NCBI GenBank assembly: GCA_903896915.1
Contig: CAITZN010000352.1
Span: 1-12,629 of the forward strand
DNA: 12,629 bases
Direction of reading: 5' to 3'
Origin: an uncultured bacterium
GTDB taxonomy: Bacteria > Desulfobacterota > Desulfobulbia > Desulfobulbales > Desulfobulbaceae
Part shown: in pieces, positions 1 through 7,521 of the stretch
How positions within the stretch are numbered: the first letter of the stretch is position 1
Layout of the letters: every line of letters starts with the position of its first letter
Position numbers and translations under genes: made by a program
Notes under the pieces: model-generated
What the model saw: only the letters and a program-made list of their open reading frames with translations
Database searches by the model: none
What the model was told of the DNA's origin: nothing

Positions 1-1316
1 AAAAAATGATCGCAAATTTTTCGATGGTTTCTGCTCCAGTGGCTGGTTAAACCGCTTTTGCCGACCACCGGCCGCAACAGACCGCTCCTCTGTTCATAAT
101 CACGGCGGCCATGCGCCCAATTGATCACATGCGCATAAAACAACAGCCCCCGGTCCAGGATAATATAGAGCAACTGAAGATTACTGACCGGGCCCACTTG
201 CAACTGCTCTCCCCCCATCTTCATACCCAGCAGACGGACACCGGAAAGCAGGCTCTTACCCTTGAGGGCGGTCGCGCCTGCCCCAATCAGCCCACCTACT
301 GCTGAAAAAAGGCCAAAGGACGAGCCGATGGTGGCAGCATCAATGCCCACTCCCAACGCAGCGCCGCTCAAGGCTCCGGCTAGGATAATCTGCCGGTCGC
401 TCAACCCAAGAAATGCCCAGGTCCGTTTGCTAAACAGGTCGTCGGCAAGAACCGATTGCGGCGGCAGCTCCAGATTGAAAATATTATGTTTAAACAACTG
501 CCGGATCGCCTGATGGGCCTGTTGTTCTTTGCCGGTAACATATTGCTGGTATTGCTGGTGCAACTCCAGGCGTTTTTGTTGCTCCTCATCCTTATTACAG
601 TGCACAGTCCGCCGGTATGTCAAAATATCGTGCAACAGTACTGCCAAAATATTGGCAGTACGTATATTCCGAACCTCCCAATCCTCCTGGAAGGCCTCAA
701 TCACAGATTTAAGCACCGGTTCCAACTGCTGATCGATCGCCTTGAGGCTCTCCAGCAGGTCGATGCGCTGCCGGTAATTGGCCCGGCAGGAATTAAAAAG
801 ACGGACGGCGTTGAAATGTTTACGAAATTCGTTTTGCCAGTGAGGTAGATAGACAGCGTCCTCTTCCTTGCAGTTAATCACCGCCATTCGAGGCGCACCG
901 CTGAGACGGAGGATCTCCATTTCGGCCCGGTCGACATGCCTGAGGGGCCGCGAGCCGTCGACCACAAAAATAACCCCAGCCCCGGCCGCCACGGGCCTAA
1001 GTAATTCGCAATCATCGCGAAAGGCGGGATCATCCTGGTGAGCGGCAAGAAAGGACTCCAGCATCAGACCTTCCGGCCCTTGATAATCCTGGAGCCATTG
1101 CAGGGTCTGACGCGGATTCTGGAATCCTGGGGTATCGATAAAACGAATGATTTCCAGACCATCGATACGCACTGGAAAGGCCTGACAGACAACGGTTTCA
1201 CCGGGAATAGGACTTACACGCACCGAGTCATCTTCCGCCAAGGTAGAGAGGACGGACGACTTCCCCTCGTTGGGGTGACCGATGATGGCGAATTCCGGGA
1301 CAGTGTTCGAATTCAT
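1..1316 (-). CDS. Era-like P-loop GTPase with DUF3482 C-terminal region (partial, cut by left window edge)
   Basis: The frame is open from an ATG at 1316 to the left edge (438 codons seen, no stop), so the C-terminus is missing. The N-terminal G domain is clear: P-loop GHPNEGKS at residues 13-20, a G3 motif DTPG at 61-64, and an NCKEED stretch at about 148-153 in the place of the usual NKxD G4 motif. A helical middle part (about 190-300) is followed by a Gly/Ala-rich hydrophobic stretch at about 309-351 that may insert in or touch the membrane. This layout fits the GTPase/DUF3482 family, whose cellular role is not established. The start overlaps the stop of the upstream DUF2868 gene by ATGA and has no Shine-Dalgarno of its own, which points to translational coupling and joint function. 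GTP hydrolysis is inferred from the motifs. Assignment to DUF3482 rests on domain layout and the DUF2868 neighbour. Confidence 0.85.
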   Translation of the reverse strand, partial: MNSNTVPEFAIIGHPNEGKSSVLSTLAEDDSVRVSPIPGETVVCQAFPVRIDGLEIIRFIDTPGFQNPRQTLQWLQDYQGPEGLMLESFLAAHQDDPAFRDDCELLRPVAAGAGVIFVVDGSRPLRHVDRAEMEILRLSGAPRMAVINCKEEDAVYLPHWQNEFRKHFNAVRLFNSCRANYRQRIDLLESLKAIDQQLEPVLKSVIEAFQEDWEVRNIRTANILAVLLHDILTYRRTVHCNKDEEQQKRLELHQQYQQYVTGKEQQAHQAIRQLFKHNIFNLELPPQSVLADDLFSKRTWAFLGLSDRQIILAGALSGAALGVGIDAATIGSSFGLFSAVGGLIGAGATALKGKSLLSGVRLLGMKMGGEQLQVGPVSNLQLLYIILDRGLLFYAHVINWAHGRRDYEQRSGLLRPVVGKSGLTSHWSRNHRKICDHF

Positions 1317-2953
1317 GGCTGCATAAGGGGGATGACATCAAGGCAGGGGTCGCCGATCGCCCGTATTTTTAACTCCCAAATCCGCAGATGCTCTGGATTG
1401 ACAGGCGTAAAAATCGTCTGGGACGAGGGCTTGCCGATCAGCAGGACGGCAATAGGGACCGTCTCCCCAACAACTCGCCGGATGGACTGCAGAAACGATC
1501 CCATCTCCTGCAGAGGCGGCTGCCAAGCATCCTGCAGCAGGAGCACACCGGAGAGTACCGTAGTGCCGGTAGCATTTATCAAAGAGGCGAGACACTCTGC
1601 CTCGAGAATTCCGGGTGTACCGTAACGGATGGTTTCAATACTGGAAACCGATCCCGAACCAAGCAGGTCTATCAGCTCCGGCAAAGGGCAGTCCTCATAG
1701 AGCTCGTCCGGGATCAGTGCAAACCAGGGGCCGCCACCAGAAGACGGCAGTATCTCCTGCCTGGTCGCAACCGACTCTACTGCCGCCGCAAAATCCGGAA
1801 TGGGTGTTGCAAGGGGCGTCTCTGACAATACCGTTATCCCGTTGGTGTCAATCCGGGCCGCTGCCATCCGCCGCAGGAGTGGCCTTATCCCAAAGGTGGC
1901 AAAATGTAACCTATCCAGCGCCCGCGACTGCTGCCACATCCCCAGCCCCAAAAGGGCTAGTCGTGGCAGAAGGCCGTAGACCACCACGGCACTGCAGAGA
2001 AAAGGCCACCAGGAAATCAGATCACTGGTCACCAGATGAGCCATCCCCTCCTTAAGCACCATCTGACTGCCTTTGATCTGCTCCAGGCTGGGGTAGGCAT
2101 GGGGCACAACCCAGGACCAGGGCAGGGCTATCCACTGGACAAGACGGGCTACTGTTTCGGCGGAGAGTTGCAAGCTCGACTGCCAGCCAAAGGCAATATC
2201 GGCAAAGGCCACCTTGGCCAGAGTAGCACCGAACACTCCGAGGTTGAAGCCAATCCCTCCCAGCTGCACCAGCATAAAGGCTGGCCAGATAAACAGTGCC
2301 GCAAGTTCCCTGTGGTGGTGCACGCCGCCTATGAGTGCGGCCAAGTCGAGCCGTTGCCGACCACTCATTTTCCGCTGCAGCCTGCGGCGTAATCCGTCGA
2401 GTCCTCGCACCAGCAAACGGCCGATGAGAACATAGAGAACCGTAGATTCCATGGGAATCCGCCGAAACCGGCGATAGATGAGAAAGAGTGCCTGCAGGCC
2501 AAGAAAGAACAGCTGCGAGAGCACGCACAGACCAAAATAGAGGGATACATTAAGGGGCACGCTCCCAGCATAGATCAGCAGCGAACCTGCCAGAGCTACC
2601 CCCGTCAACAGCCCACCCAAAAAAAACAGCACACGGCAGATTGCAACCATTTCCCGCCACACAGCACCGGGCAGAACCATCCCTTTGTGATCTTTCTCCT
2701 GCAAAAATTGCAGCCGACGCATGCTCAACCATTTCCGCACCAGCAGCCGGGGCGGAATATCATCCGCCTTACCCAACTGCGGTTCGATCTTTGCCAGATA
2801 AATAATGCGATCCCGTTTGGCGAGGGCAGCCTCCCCTTTTTGCTGCCGCAACTCTTCATCAATCTGAAAAAATAAATGCAGATCAATGAGATCAGCGATG
2901 TTCCACAGATTTTTCACAGAGGGAACTCCAGAGGCGGGAAAGGGATCTGACAA
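1313..2953 (-). CDS. DUF2868 multi-pass membrane protein
   Basis: This 546-residue protein has a charged cytoplasmic-type N-terminus (about 1-105) and hydrophobic segments near residues 107-128, 137-160, 219-245 and 312-338. A long soluble C-terminal half (about 345-546) includes a TPGILEAE stretch and an alternating hydrophobic pattern reminiscent of an alpha/beta domain. The pattern and its pairing with a downstream DUF3482 GTPase fit DUF2868 inner-membrane proteins, which have no proven function. The start is uncertain. The longest frame begins with TTG at 2953 and lacks a clear ribosome site. A GTG at 2917 (codon 13) has GGAG eight bases upstream and is the more attractive start, giving 534 residues. 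The stop TGA overlaps the GTPase ATG by four bases. I infer that the membrane protein anchors or is controlled by the GTPase. Confidence 0.85.
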   Translation of the reverse strand: MSDPFPASGVPSVKNLWNIADLIDLHLFFQIDEELRQQKGEAALAKRDRIIYLAKIEPQLGKADDIPPRLLVRKWLSMRRLQFLQEKDHKGMVLPGAVWREMVAICRVLFFLGGLLTGVALAGSLLIYAGSVPLNVSLYFGLCVLSQLFFLGLQALFLIYRRFRRIPMESTVLYVLIGRLLVRGLDGLRRRLQRKMSGRQRLDLAALIGGVHHHRELAALFIWPAFMLVQLGGIGFNLGVFGATLAKVAFADIAFGWQSSLQLSAETVARLVQWIALPWSWVVPHAYPSLEQIKGSQMVLKEGMAHLVTSDLISWWPFLCSAVVVYGLLPRLALLGLGMWQQSRALDRLHFATFGIRPLLRRMAAARIDTNGITVLSETPLATPIPDFAAAVESVATRQEILPSSGGGPWFALIPDELYEDCPLPELIDLLGSGSVSSIETIRYGTPGILEAECLASLINATGTTVLSGVLLLQDAWQPPLQEMGSFLQSIRRVVGETVPIAVLLIGKPSSQTIFTPVNPEHLRIWELKIRAIGDPCLDVIPLMQP

Positions 2954-3079
2954 GGGCTCAAGAGCTTGCAGGGCTGAGACATTTCGTTCTAAAAAAGATG
3001 TGCTTCAAGGGTACCGTGCGGACCTGTCTATAGTTCCTGCCCCGAGGCCGCTGTGACGATCAAAACACAGTTCCCAAGC

Positions 3080-3116
3080 AAAAAAAAAAAATCGAATTTG
3101 GACAAGGTTGACCAAA
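3080..3116 (-). terminator. T-rich terminator-like structure after the cyclase gene
   Basis: Read on the minus strand, an imperfect hairpin (3097-3116, arms TTTGG...CCAAA then CAA/TTG around one A-A mismatch and a GG/CC loop) is followed after five bases by twelve consecutive T residues (3080-3091). It lies 27 bases past the stop of the cyclase gene, so it would end the aroC-cyclase unit. The stem is AT-rich and the T tract is slightly displaced, so strength is doubtful. In the rest of the gap up to the DUF2868 gene (2954-3079) I see only a TATAGA hexamer (3027-3032, minus strand) without a matching -35. Confidence 0.5.
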
Positions 3117-3142
3117 TGGCCGAGAAATTATTGCGAGCTTTC

Positions 3143-4222
3143 TCAACCCGTCCGCCTTCCTTCAAGGAAATAGGTGGTTTGGAGACCCTTGCCTTTCATT
3201 ACCACCTCATGAGGGGCTGAAAACACAAACACATCGCGCAGGAGCTGGTGGACCTCGGCCGAGACATTGATGCACATGGGCACAGAGAGCCTTTCCAGCC
3301 TGGACGCCATATTGACAGTATCGCCAAAGATGTCGTAGAGATATTTTTTGGTGCCGACTATACCGCCCACAACCGGACCTGAATGCATACCGATTCGTAC
3401 CTGCCATTGCAGCTCCGTCGTCCGATTGCGCTCTTTCAGGAAGGTTATCATTCCCAGGGCGGTATCGGCCATGGCCTGGACATGGTGCTCGTTTTTCTCA
3501 GGGATGCCGCAGACGCACAAATAGGCGTCGCCGATGGTCTTCATCCGCTCACATTGATTGGCTTCAGCGATCCGGTCAAAGGCCGTGAACAGAACGTTAA
3601 GTTCTCCAATCAGAACCTCTGGCTTCAAGCTTGCCGCCGATGCCGTGAATTGGACAATATCAACAAAACAGACGGTGACATCGGCAAAGCACTGGGGTGT
3701 GCAATACCCTTTTTCCATGAGCTCCTGCGCCACTCTTGCCGGCAGCACATTGAGCAGCAAGGCCTCTGACTTCTGCTTCTCCACACCGATCTGGCGATTT
3801 TTCTCTTCAAGCTGACGCTGCAAACGACAAATCTTCAAATGCGTGCTGATCCTGGCCAGAACTTCGGCGGGATGAAACGGCTTGGTGATATAATCCACTC
3901 CGCCGGCTGCAAAGCCACTGAGCTTATCTGTGGTATTGTCGAGGGATGAAATGAAGATTACCGGAATATCGCACAGGTCAGACTGCTGTTTCAAGAGTCG
4001 ACAGAGTTCGAAGCCATCCATCTCGGGCATGAGGATGTCAAGAAGGATCAGGTCGGGCACATCTTCCTGCAGCAGAACCAGTGCCTCTTTGCCATGATTG
4101 GCAGCACGGATCCTATACCCCTCTCGTTCCAACAGATTCACAAGAATTTTCTGGTTGACTGGGGAATCTTCAACGACCAGAATGGAAGATGGGCTAGAGT
4201 TCATAGAGGCATCGGCAACCAC
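3143..4222 (-). CDS. response regulator receiver fused to class III adenylate cyclase
   Basis: This protein probably makes cAMP from ATP under control of phosphorylation by a histidine kinase not present here. Residues about 12-130 form a CheY-like receiver: acidic pair E18/D19, phospho-acceptor D62 in LLDILMPEMDG, switch residue S92/S93 and K114 in ITKPF. A coupling helix (about 133-172, with SEALLLNVLP) leads into the cyclase catalytic domain (about 178-350). That domain has both metal aspartates (D188 in FVDIVQFT and D232 in TIGDAY), the adenine-specifying pair K228 and D297, and the transition-state pair N304/R308 in NMASR. All key catalytic positions are therefore present and ATP is favoured over GTP. 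There is no transmembrane segment, so it is cytoplasmic. The frame opens with GTG at 4222, seven bases after the aroC stop. ATG at 4204 (353 residues, starting MNSSPSSILVVED) is an equally possible start, and neither has a good ribosome site. Co-transcription with aroC is likely. Confidence 0.93.
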   Translation of the reverse strand: MVADASMNSSPSSILVVEDSPVNQKILVNLLEREGYRIRAANHGKEALVLLQEDVPDLILLDILMPEMDGFELCRLLKQQSDLCDIPVIFISSLDNTTDKLSGFAAGGVDYITKPFHPAEVLARISTHLKICRLQRQLEEKNRQIGVEKQKSEALLLNVLPARVAQELMEKGYCTPQCFADVTVCFVDIVQFTASAASLKPEVLIGELNVLFTAFDRIAEANQCERMKTIGDAYLCVCGIPEKNEHHVQAMADTALGMITFLKERNRTTELQWQVRIGMHSGPVVGGIVGTKKYLYDIFGDTVNMASRLERLSVPMCINVSAEVHQLLRDVFVFSAPHEVVMKGKGLQTTYFLEGRRTG

Positions 4223-4229
4223 GAGTTCA

Positions 4230-5324
4230 TCAAACCAGACTGCTGCCCTGACGGGCCTGCTGCTGCAAGGTCATGTCCATGATCACCAAGGCGGCCATAG
4301 CTTCAACAATCGGAACTGCTCGTGGCACCACGCAGGGATCATGCCGACCTTTGGCTGCAAGCAAGACTTTGTCCCCATTAAAATCAGCTGTCTCCTGCTC
4401 CATGCCAATGGTGGCAACCGGTTTGAACCCTACCCGGAAGACAATGGGTTCGCCATTGCTGATTCCACCCTGAATACCGCCGCTGTGGTTGGTCCGCGTC
4501 CCCAGTCGTGCCGTTTTTTTGACAAAGGTGTCATTGTGCCGACTCCCGCGCATCCGGGTCCCAGCAAATCCGGAACCGATATCAAAACCCTTGGTAGCGG
4601 GCAGGGAGAGCATGGCCTGGGCCAGCCGCGCCTCCAGCTTGTCGAAGACGGGTTCGCCCAGGCCAACAGGAACATTGCGACAGACACAGGTAAGGATACC
4701 GCCGATAGAATCTTTGGCCGCAAGGACCTCCTTGACCAACGCCTCCATGCGCTCTGCAGCAGCTGTATTAGGGCAGCGGATAAGATTGGCATCGACCTCT
4801 GGCCGACTGATGGTCTCAAGAGCAACTTCAGGAGCCTCGATATCGCCGACCGCACTCACCCAGGCGACGATCTCAATGCCATAAATCTGACGCAGCCATT
4901 TTTCGGCAATAGCCCCGGCAGCCACCCGGCCGATGGTCTCACGGGCACTGGATCGGCCGCCGCCGCTCGAAGCCCGGATACCGTACTTCATCTGGTAGGT
5001 GAAGTCGGCATGGGAGGGGCGCGGCACCTGGCTCATCTCACCGTAATCCTGAGGGCGCTGATCCTTGTTGTTGATCAACAGCATTATGGGAGTACCCAGA
5101 GTCCGGCCAAATTCGGTACCCGAATAGATAGTGACCTGATCGGCCTCCTGACGAGGGGTGGTCAAATCGCTCTGCCCCGGTCGCCGACGTGACAACTGCG
5201 GCTGAATATCAGCCTCGGTCAGTTCCAGCCCAGGCGGACAGCCGTCGACGATAGCGCCGACCCCCTTGCAATGTGATTCACCAAAAGTCGTTACCCTGTA
5301 TAGGGTTCCCAGCGTACTGGACAT
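4230..5324 (-). CDS. aroC: chorismate synthase
   Basis: Catalyses the last step of the shikimate pathway, 5-enolpyruvylshikimate-3-phosphate to chorismate, using reduced FMN; it is a cytoplasmic homotetramer in characterised members. The 364-residue length is normal for the family. The three family signatures are visible: [14 protein letters not shown] at residues 15-28 with catalytic H18, [10 protein letters not shown] at 121-130, and GRHDPC near the C-terminus. RPSHAD at 102-107 also matches closely. The frame extends one codon further to a GTG at 5327, but the AAAGGAG site (5332-5338) stands seven bases before the ATG at 5324, so that ATG is chosen. The gene diverges from dinB and is followed seven bases later by the receiver-cyclase gene. 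Confidence 0.97.
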   Translation of the reverse strand: MSSTLGTLYRVTTFGESHCKGVGAIVDGCPPGLELTEADIQPQLSRRRPGQSDLTTPRQEADQVTIYSGTEFGRTLGTPIMLLINNKDQRPQDYGEMSQVPRPSHADFTYQMKYGIRASSGGGRSSARETIGRVAAGAIAEKWLRQIYGIEIVAWVSAVGDIEAPEVALETISRPEVDANLIRCPNTAAAERMEALVKEVLAAKDSIGGILTCVCRNVPVGLGEPVFDKLEARLAQAMLSLPATKGFDIGSGFAGTRMRGSRHNDTFVKKTARLGTRTNHSGGIQGGISNGEPIVFRVGFKPVATIGMEQETADFNGDKVLLAAKGRHDPCVVPRAVPIVEAMAALVIMDMTLQQQARQGSSLV

Positions 5325-5331
5325 CACGCCA

Positions 5332-5338
5332 CTCCTTT
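5332..5338 (-). promoter_or_regulatory. aroC ribosome binding site
   Basis: Minus-strand AAAGGAG lies seven bases upstream of the ATG at 5324. It decides between this ATG and the adjoining in-frame GTG at 5327, which would be only four bases away. Confidence 0.8.
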
Positions 5339-5345
5339 CTCTCTA

Positions 5346-5369
5346 TGCGTCTACGCAAATTGCGAATTT
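5346..5369. repeat. two adjacent short dyads upstream of aroC
   Basis: TGCGT-CT-ACGCA (5346-5357) abuts AAATT-GCG-AATTT (5357-5369). Both have perfect five-base arms. They lie 21-45 bases upstream of the aroC start, just downstream of a possible -35 hexamer TTGAAA (minus strand, 5368-5373). No good -10 is seen at the right spacing. They could be operator sites or the folded leader of the aroC message. No regulator can be named. Confidence 0.35.
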
Positions 5370-5411
5370 TCAATATCTTGGATGGCATGGCTGCCGCAGC
5401 TGTTCCTGCCG

Positions 5412-5425
5412 ATCCTGATCAGGAT
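5412..5425. repeat. 14-bp perfect palindrome in the aroC-dinB divergent region
   Basis: ATCCTGATCAGGAT reads identically on both strands. It sits near the middle of the divergent intergenic region, 88 bases from the aroC start and 147 bases from the dinB start, so it could be a binding site for a dimeric regulator of either gene. It does not match the Gammaproteobacterial LexA consensus (CTGT-N8-ACAG). Confidence 0.4.
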
Positions 5426-5571
5426 GAATTTTGCCTGTTCCCTAGATGATCGGTTTGTTGTACATAGTGCGCTTAGAACAACCATTTGCCTGGCCGGATA
5501 ATAGCGCCGATAACCGCCAGCGTCAATGCCGATCGAAAATCCGAACAATCTCCGAGATCAGCACTTCCGTC

Positions 5572-6714
5572 ATGTCCCACTCCCGAAAGATCATTCACAT
5601 CGACATGGATGCTTTTTTCGCCTCAGTCGAACAACGCGACTACCCGGAACTACGGGGCCAACCTGTTATTGTCGGCGGCGACCCCAAGGGCCGAGGTGTA
5701 GTGGCGGCCTGCTCCTACGAAGCCCGCGCCTTCGGTGTCCACTCGGCCATGGCCTGTGCCCGAGCACAGCGCCTCTGTCCTCGTGCCGTTTTCGTCAAAC
5801 CGAGGATGGAACAGTACCAGCTGGTTTCCCGGAAAATTATGGCCCTTTTTTATCAATACACCACCCTGGTGGAACCGCTTTCCGTGGATGAGGCCTTCCT
5901 CGATGTCACTTGCAACCTTGCAGGAGAGCCATCGGCTACCCGGATTGCCCAAGTGCTCCGCCAGACAATCTATGAGGCCACCGGATTGACCGCCTCTGCC
6001 GGGGTTTCTTGCAACAAATTCCTGGCCAAAATTGCCTCAGGTCAGAATAAACCCAATGGCATCACCGTTATTCCTCCGGATCGGGCGCTAGCCTTTATCG
6101 GCACGCTGCCGGTCGGCAAATTTTATGGGGTCGGCGGGGTCACTGAAAAGAAGATGCACAGCTTGGGGATTCGTACCGGGGGCGATTTACTCCGTTTTTC
6201 ACAGCAGCAACTGATGGAAGCGTTCGGCAAAACTGGTCTGTTCTTTTACGATATTGCCCGTGGTCGGGATCAACGTCCGGTGGAGCCGAGCCGAATTCGC
6301 AAATCCATCGGTACGGAAACAACTTTTGCGGAGGATATCGTCGAGTTTGAGCAGGTGCTGGCTATCGTCTCCGACCTCGTTGGTCAAGTTGCCCTGCTGC
6401 TGGAACAAAAAAACACAGGCGGGCGAACCTTGTCCCTCAAGCTCAGATACAGCGACTTCACCACCATCACCCGTTCCTGCTCCTCACCCAAAGGCTATTT
6501 CTCAGTGACCGAGATGCTAGCCCAACTGCCCCGCCTCCTGGCGGCAACCGAGGCAGGGAGAAGAAAAATCCGTTTACTGGGCGTTACGGTTTCCAATCTC
6601 TTCAATGAAAAAGAACGTTCACCCCTGCGGTTCCGTCAGTTGCCCCTGCCCTTTCCTCCAGGCAAATTCTCCGGCGACCTGCACACCTCAGCCACTGCAT
6701 CTCAGCCTCGGTAA
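5572..6714 (+). CDS. dinB: DNA polymerase IV (Y-family translesion polymerase)
   Basis: Copies past damaged or distorted template bases with low fidelity, usually as part of the DNA damage response. The 380-residue protein begins MSHSRKIIHIDMDAFFASVE. Metal-binding D11 and the D106/E107 pair in SVDEAFLDVT are present, F16 stands at the steric-gate position that excludes ribonucleotides, and a helix-hairpin-helix region (GVGGVTEKK) lies at about 179-205. The little-finger domain follows. Near the C-terminus QLPLPF (356-361) fits a beta-clamp binding motif, so the protein should be recruited to the sliding clamp. The frame is open upstream to an ATG at 5446, but those 42 residues do not look like the family, so ATG 5572 is chosen although its ribosome site is weak. 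It is the only plus-strand gene and converges on the flavodoxin-like gene with a 52-bp gap. No LexA box was recognised upstream. Confidence 0.96.
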   Translation: MSHSRKIIHIDMDAFFASVEQRDYPELRGQPVIVGGDPKGRGVVAACSYEARAFGVHSAMACARAQRLCPRAVFVKPRMEQYQLVSRKIMALFYQYTTLVEPLSVDEAFLDVTCNLAGEPSATRIAQVLRQTIYEATGLTASAGVSCNKFLAKIASGQNKPNGITVIPPDRALAFIGTLPVGKFYGVGGVTEKKMHSLGIRTGGDLLRFSQQQLMEAFGKTGLFFYDIARGRDQRPVEPSRIRKSIGTETTFAEDIVEFEQVLAIVSDLVGQVALLLEQKNTGGRTLSLKLRYSDFTTITRSCSSPKGYFSVTEMLAQLPRLLAATEAGRRKIRLLGVTVSNLFNEKERSPLRFRQLPLPFPPGKFSGDLHTSATASQPR

Positions 6715-6766
6715 GCCGTTACCCCCAACCTCTTTTCCCCGCAAAACAATGGCCCCCAGAACCTCT

Positions 6767-7417
6767 TCACCGGCACGAGTCGCAGAGCAATTTTTCGGCA
6801 AGTTTCTTGCCTTGTTCCAAGGCATCAACCCGTTGCTCCTGGCTATGACCGTATTTTGGGTAGTGTTGCCTCAGCCATGAGTATTTCCGCCGCGTAATCT
6901 CCCATCCACGCAGCTTAATAAGAAGGCCGATGGTCCTCCACGGTTCCTTGACAGGGTGATTGAAGACTACCGGCTGTTCAACTGTGGCACCGTATCGACA
7001 GAGGCGCCTTTTAAGTGTCCAATAGTGGAGAAACCAATACGATCTGCAGGAGATAAACGGTACCACCAATTGACCGCCACAAACCTCTTTGCCATAACGA
7101 TCAAGAAAATCGAGCACCGGCCCGCTCGGGTTATACGACCAGGTCGGTCCGGCCAGAACAATACAATCCCATGAGTCTGCTAAACAACTTGCCGCCACAG
7201 GCTTGATCGCCATGCGCTTTTGAAAAAAAGTCATGAGCATTGCCGCTACCAGGCGCGCATTGGTTGCGAAAGGATACGCATACGGGGTGATCGGTTCGAG
7301 CCGTTCCTGGACGACCTCAACACCCGAACTTTCCAAACCGGCGATGAATTGCTTCAACTGTATCCTGGTTTGCTGAGTATAGGAATAATACACAATGAGA
7401 ACACGTTTTTTTGACAT
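6767..7417 (-). CDS. flavodoxin-fold protein, DarA-like
   Basis: This 216-residue cytoplasmic protein has a flavodoxin-like fold. A first beta strand VLIVYYS leads into a phosphate-loop-like SYTQQT at 12-17, and AGPTWSYNPSGP (89-100) matches the second FMN loop of flavodoxin/NADPH-quinone-reductase-type proteins. The EPITPYAYPF stretch (41-50), CRSYW (124-128) and the later GATVEQPVVF part resemble proteins annotated as dialkylresorcinol condensing enzyme (DarA). DarA proteins are longer, as I recall them, and this resemblance is from memory only, so a simple flavin-dependent oxidoreductase or electron carrier is an equal alternative. ATG 7417 has AGGA six bases upstream. It follows the SDR gene on the same strand after 104 bp, so a shared transcript is possible. 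The substrate is unknown. Confidence 0.75.
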   Translation of the reverse strand: MSKKRVLIVYYSYTQQTRIQLKQFIAGLESSGVEVVQERLEPITPYAYPFATNARLVAAMLMTFFQKRMAIKPVAASCLADSWDCIVLAGPTWSYNPSGPVLDFLDRYGKEVCGGQLVVPFISCRSYWFLHYWTLKRRLCRYGATVEQPVVFNHPVKEPWRTIGLLIKLRGWEITRRKYSWLRQHYPKYGHSQEQRVDALEQGKKLAEKLLCDSCR

Positions 7418-7437
7418 ATAGAATCCTGGGTTCTCTA

Positions 7438-7449
7438 CTTTCTAGAAAG
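7438..7449. repeat. 12-bp perfect palindrome upstream of the flavodoxin-like gene
   Basis: CTTTCTAGAAAG lies 21 bases upstream of the flavodoxin-like start, inside the 104-bp gap after the SDR gene. It could be an operator or a small hairpin in the message. It is short enough to be chance. No clear promoter or terminator is seen in this gap. Confidence 0.25.
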
Positions 7450-7521
7450 AGTTAGGTGGCAGTGAATTCCCGAGAGACGACTCCGGGCCCCTGATATAAA
7501 CCCAAGCCGCCCCAGCCTACA

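Noticed and set aside
1038..2055. Several plus-strand open frames over the GTPase/DUF2868 region
   Set aside because: They lie antisense to two convincing minus-strand genes and overlap each other in different frames, as expected for GC-rich shadows.
4098..5192. Long plus-strand open frame opposite aroC (364 codons)
   Set aside because: It is the antisense shadow of aroC. Its translation has no recognisable family pattern, whereas the minus strand encodes a textbook chorismate synthase.
5368..5373. aroC promoter with TTGAAA -35
   Set aside because: No acceptable -10 hexamer occurs at 16-18 bases, so a promoter call is not supported.
5351..5548. 65-codon minus-strand frame in the aroC-dinB gap
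   Set aside because: It has no ribosome site or family resemblance, and it covers the palindromes that suggest regulatory DNA.
5446..5571. N-terminal 42-residue extension of DinB
   Set aside because: The Pol IV family starts just before the KIIHIDMDAFF motif. The extension has no family likeness and its ATG has no ribosome site.
5325..5571. LexA box upstream of dinB
   Set aside because: No CTGT-N8-ACAG or GTTC-N7-GTTC site was found by eye. A lineage-specific LexA site cannot be excluded.
6710..6723. GGTAA-GCCG-TTACC hairpin at the dinB stop as a terminator
   Set aside because: The stem is only five bases, contains the stop codon, and is not followed directly by a T tract on either strand.
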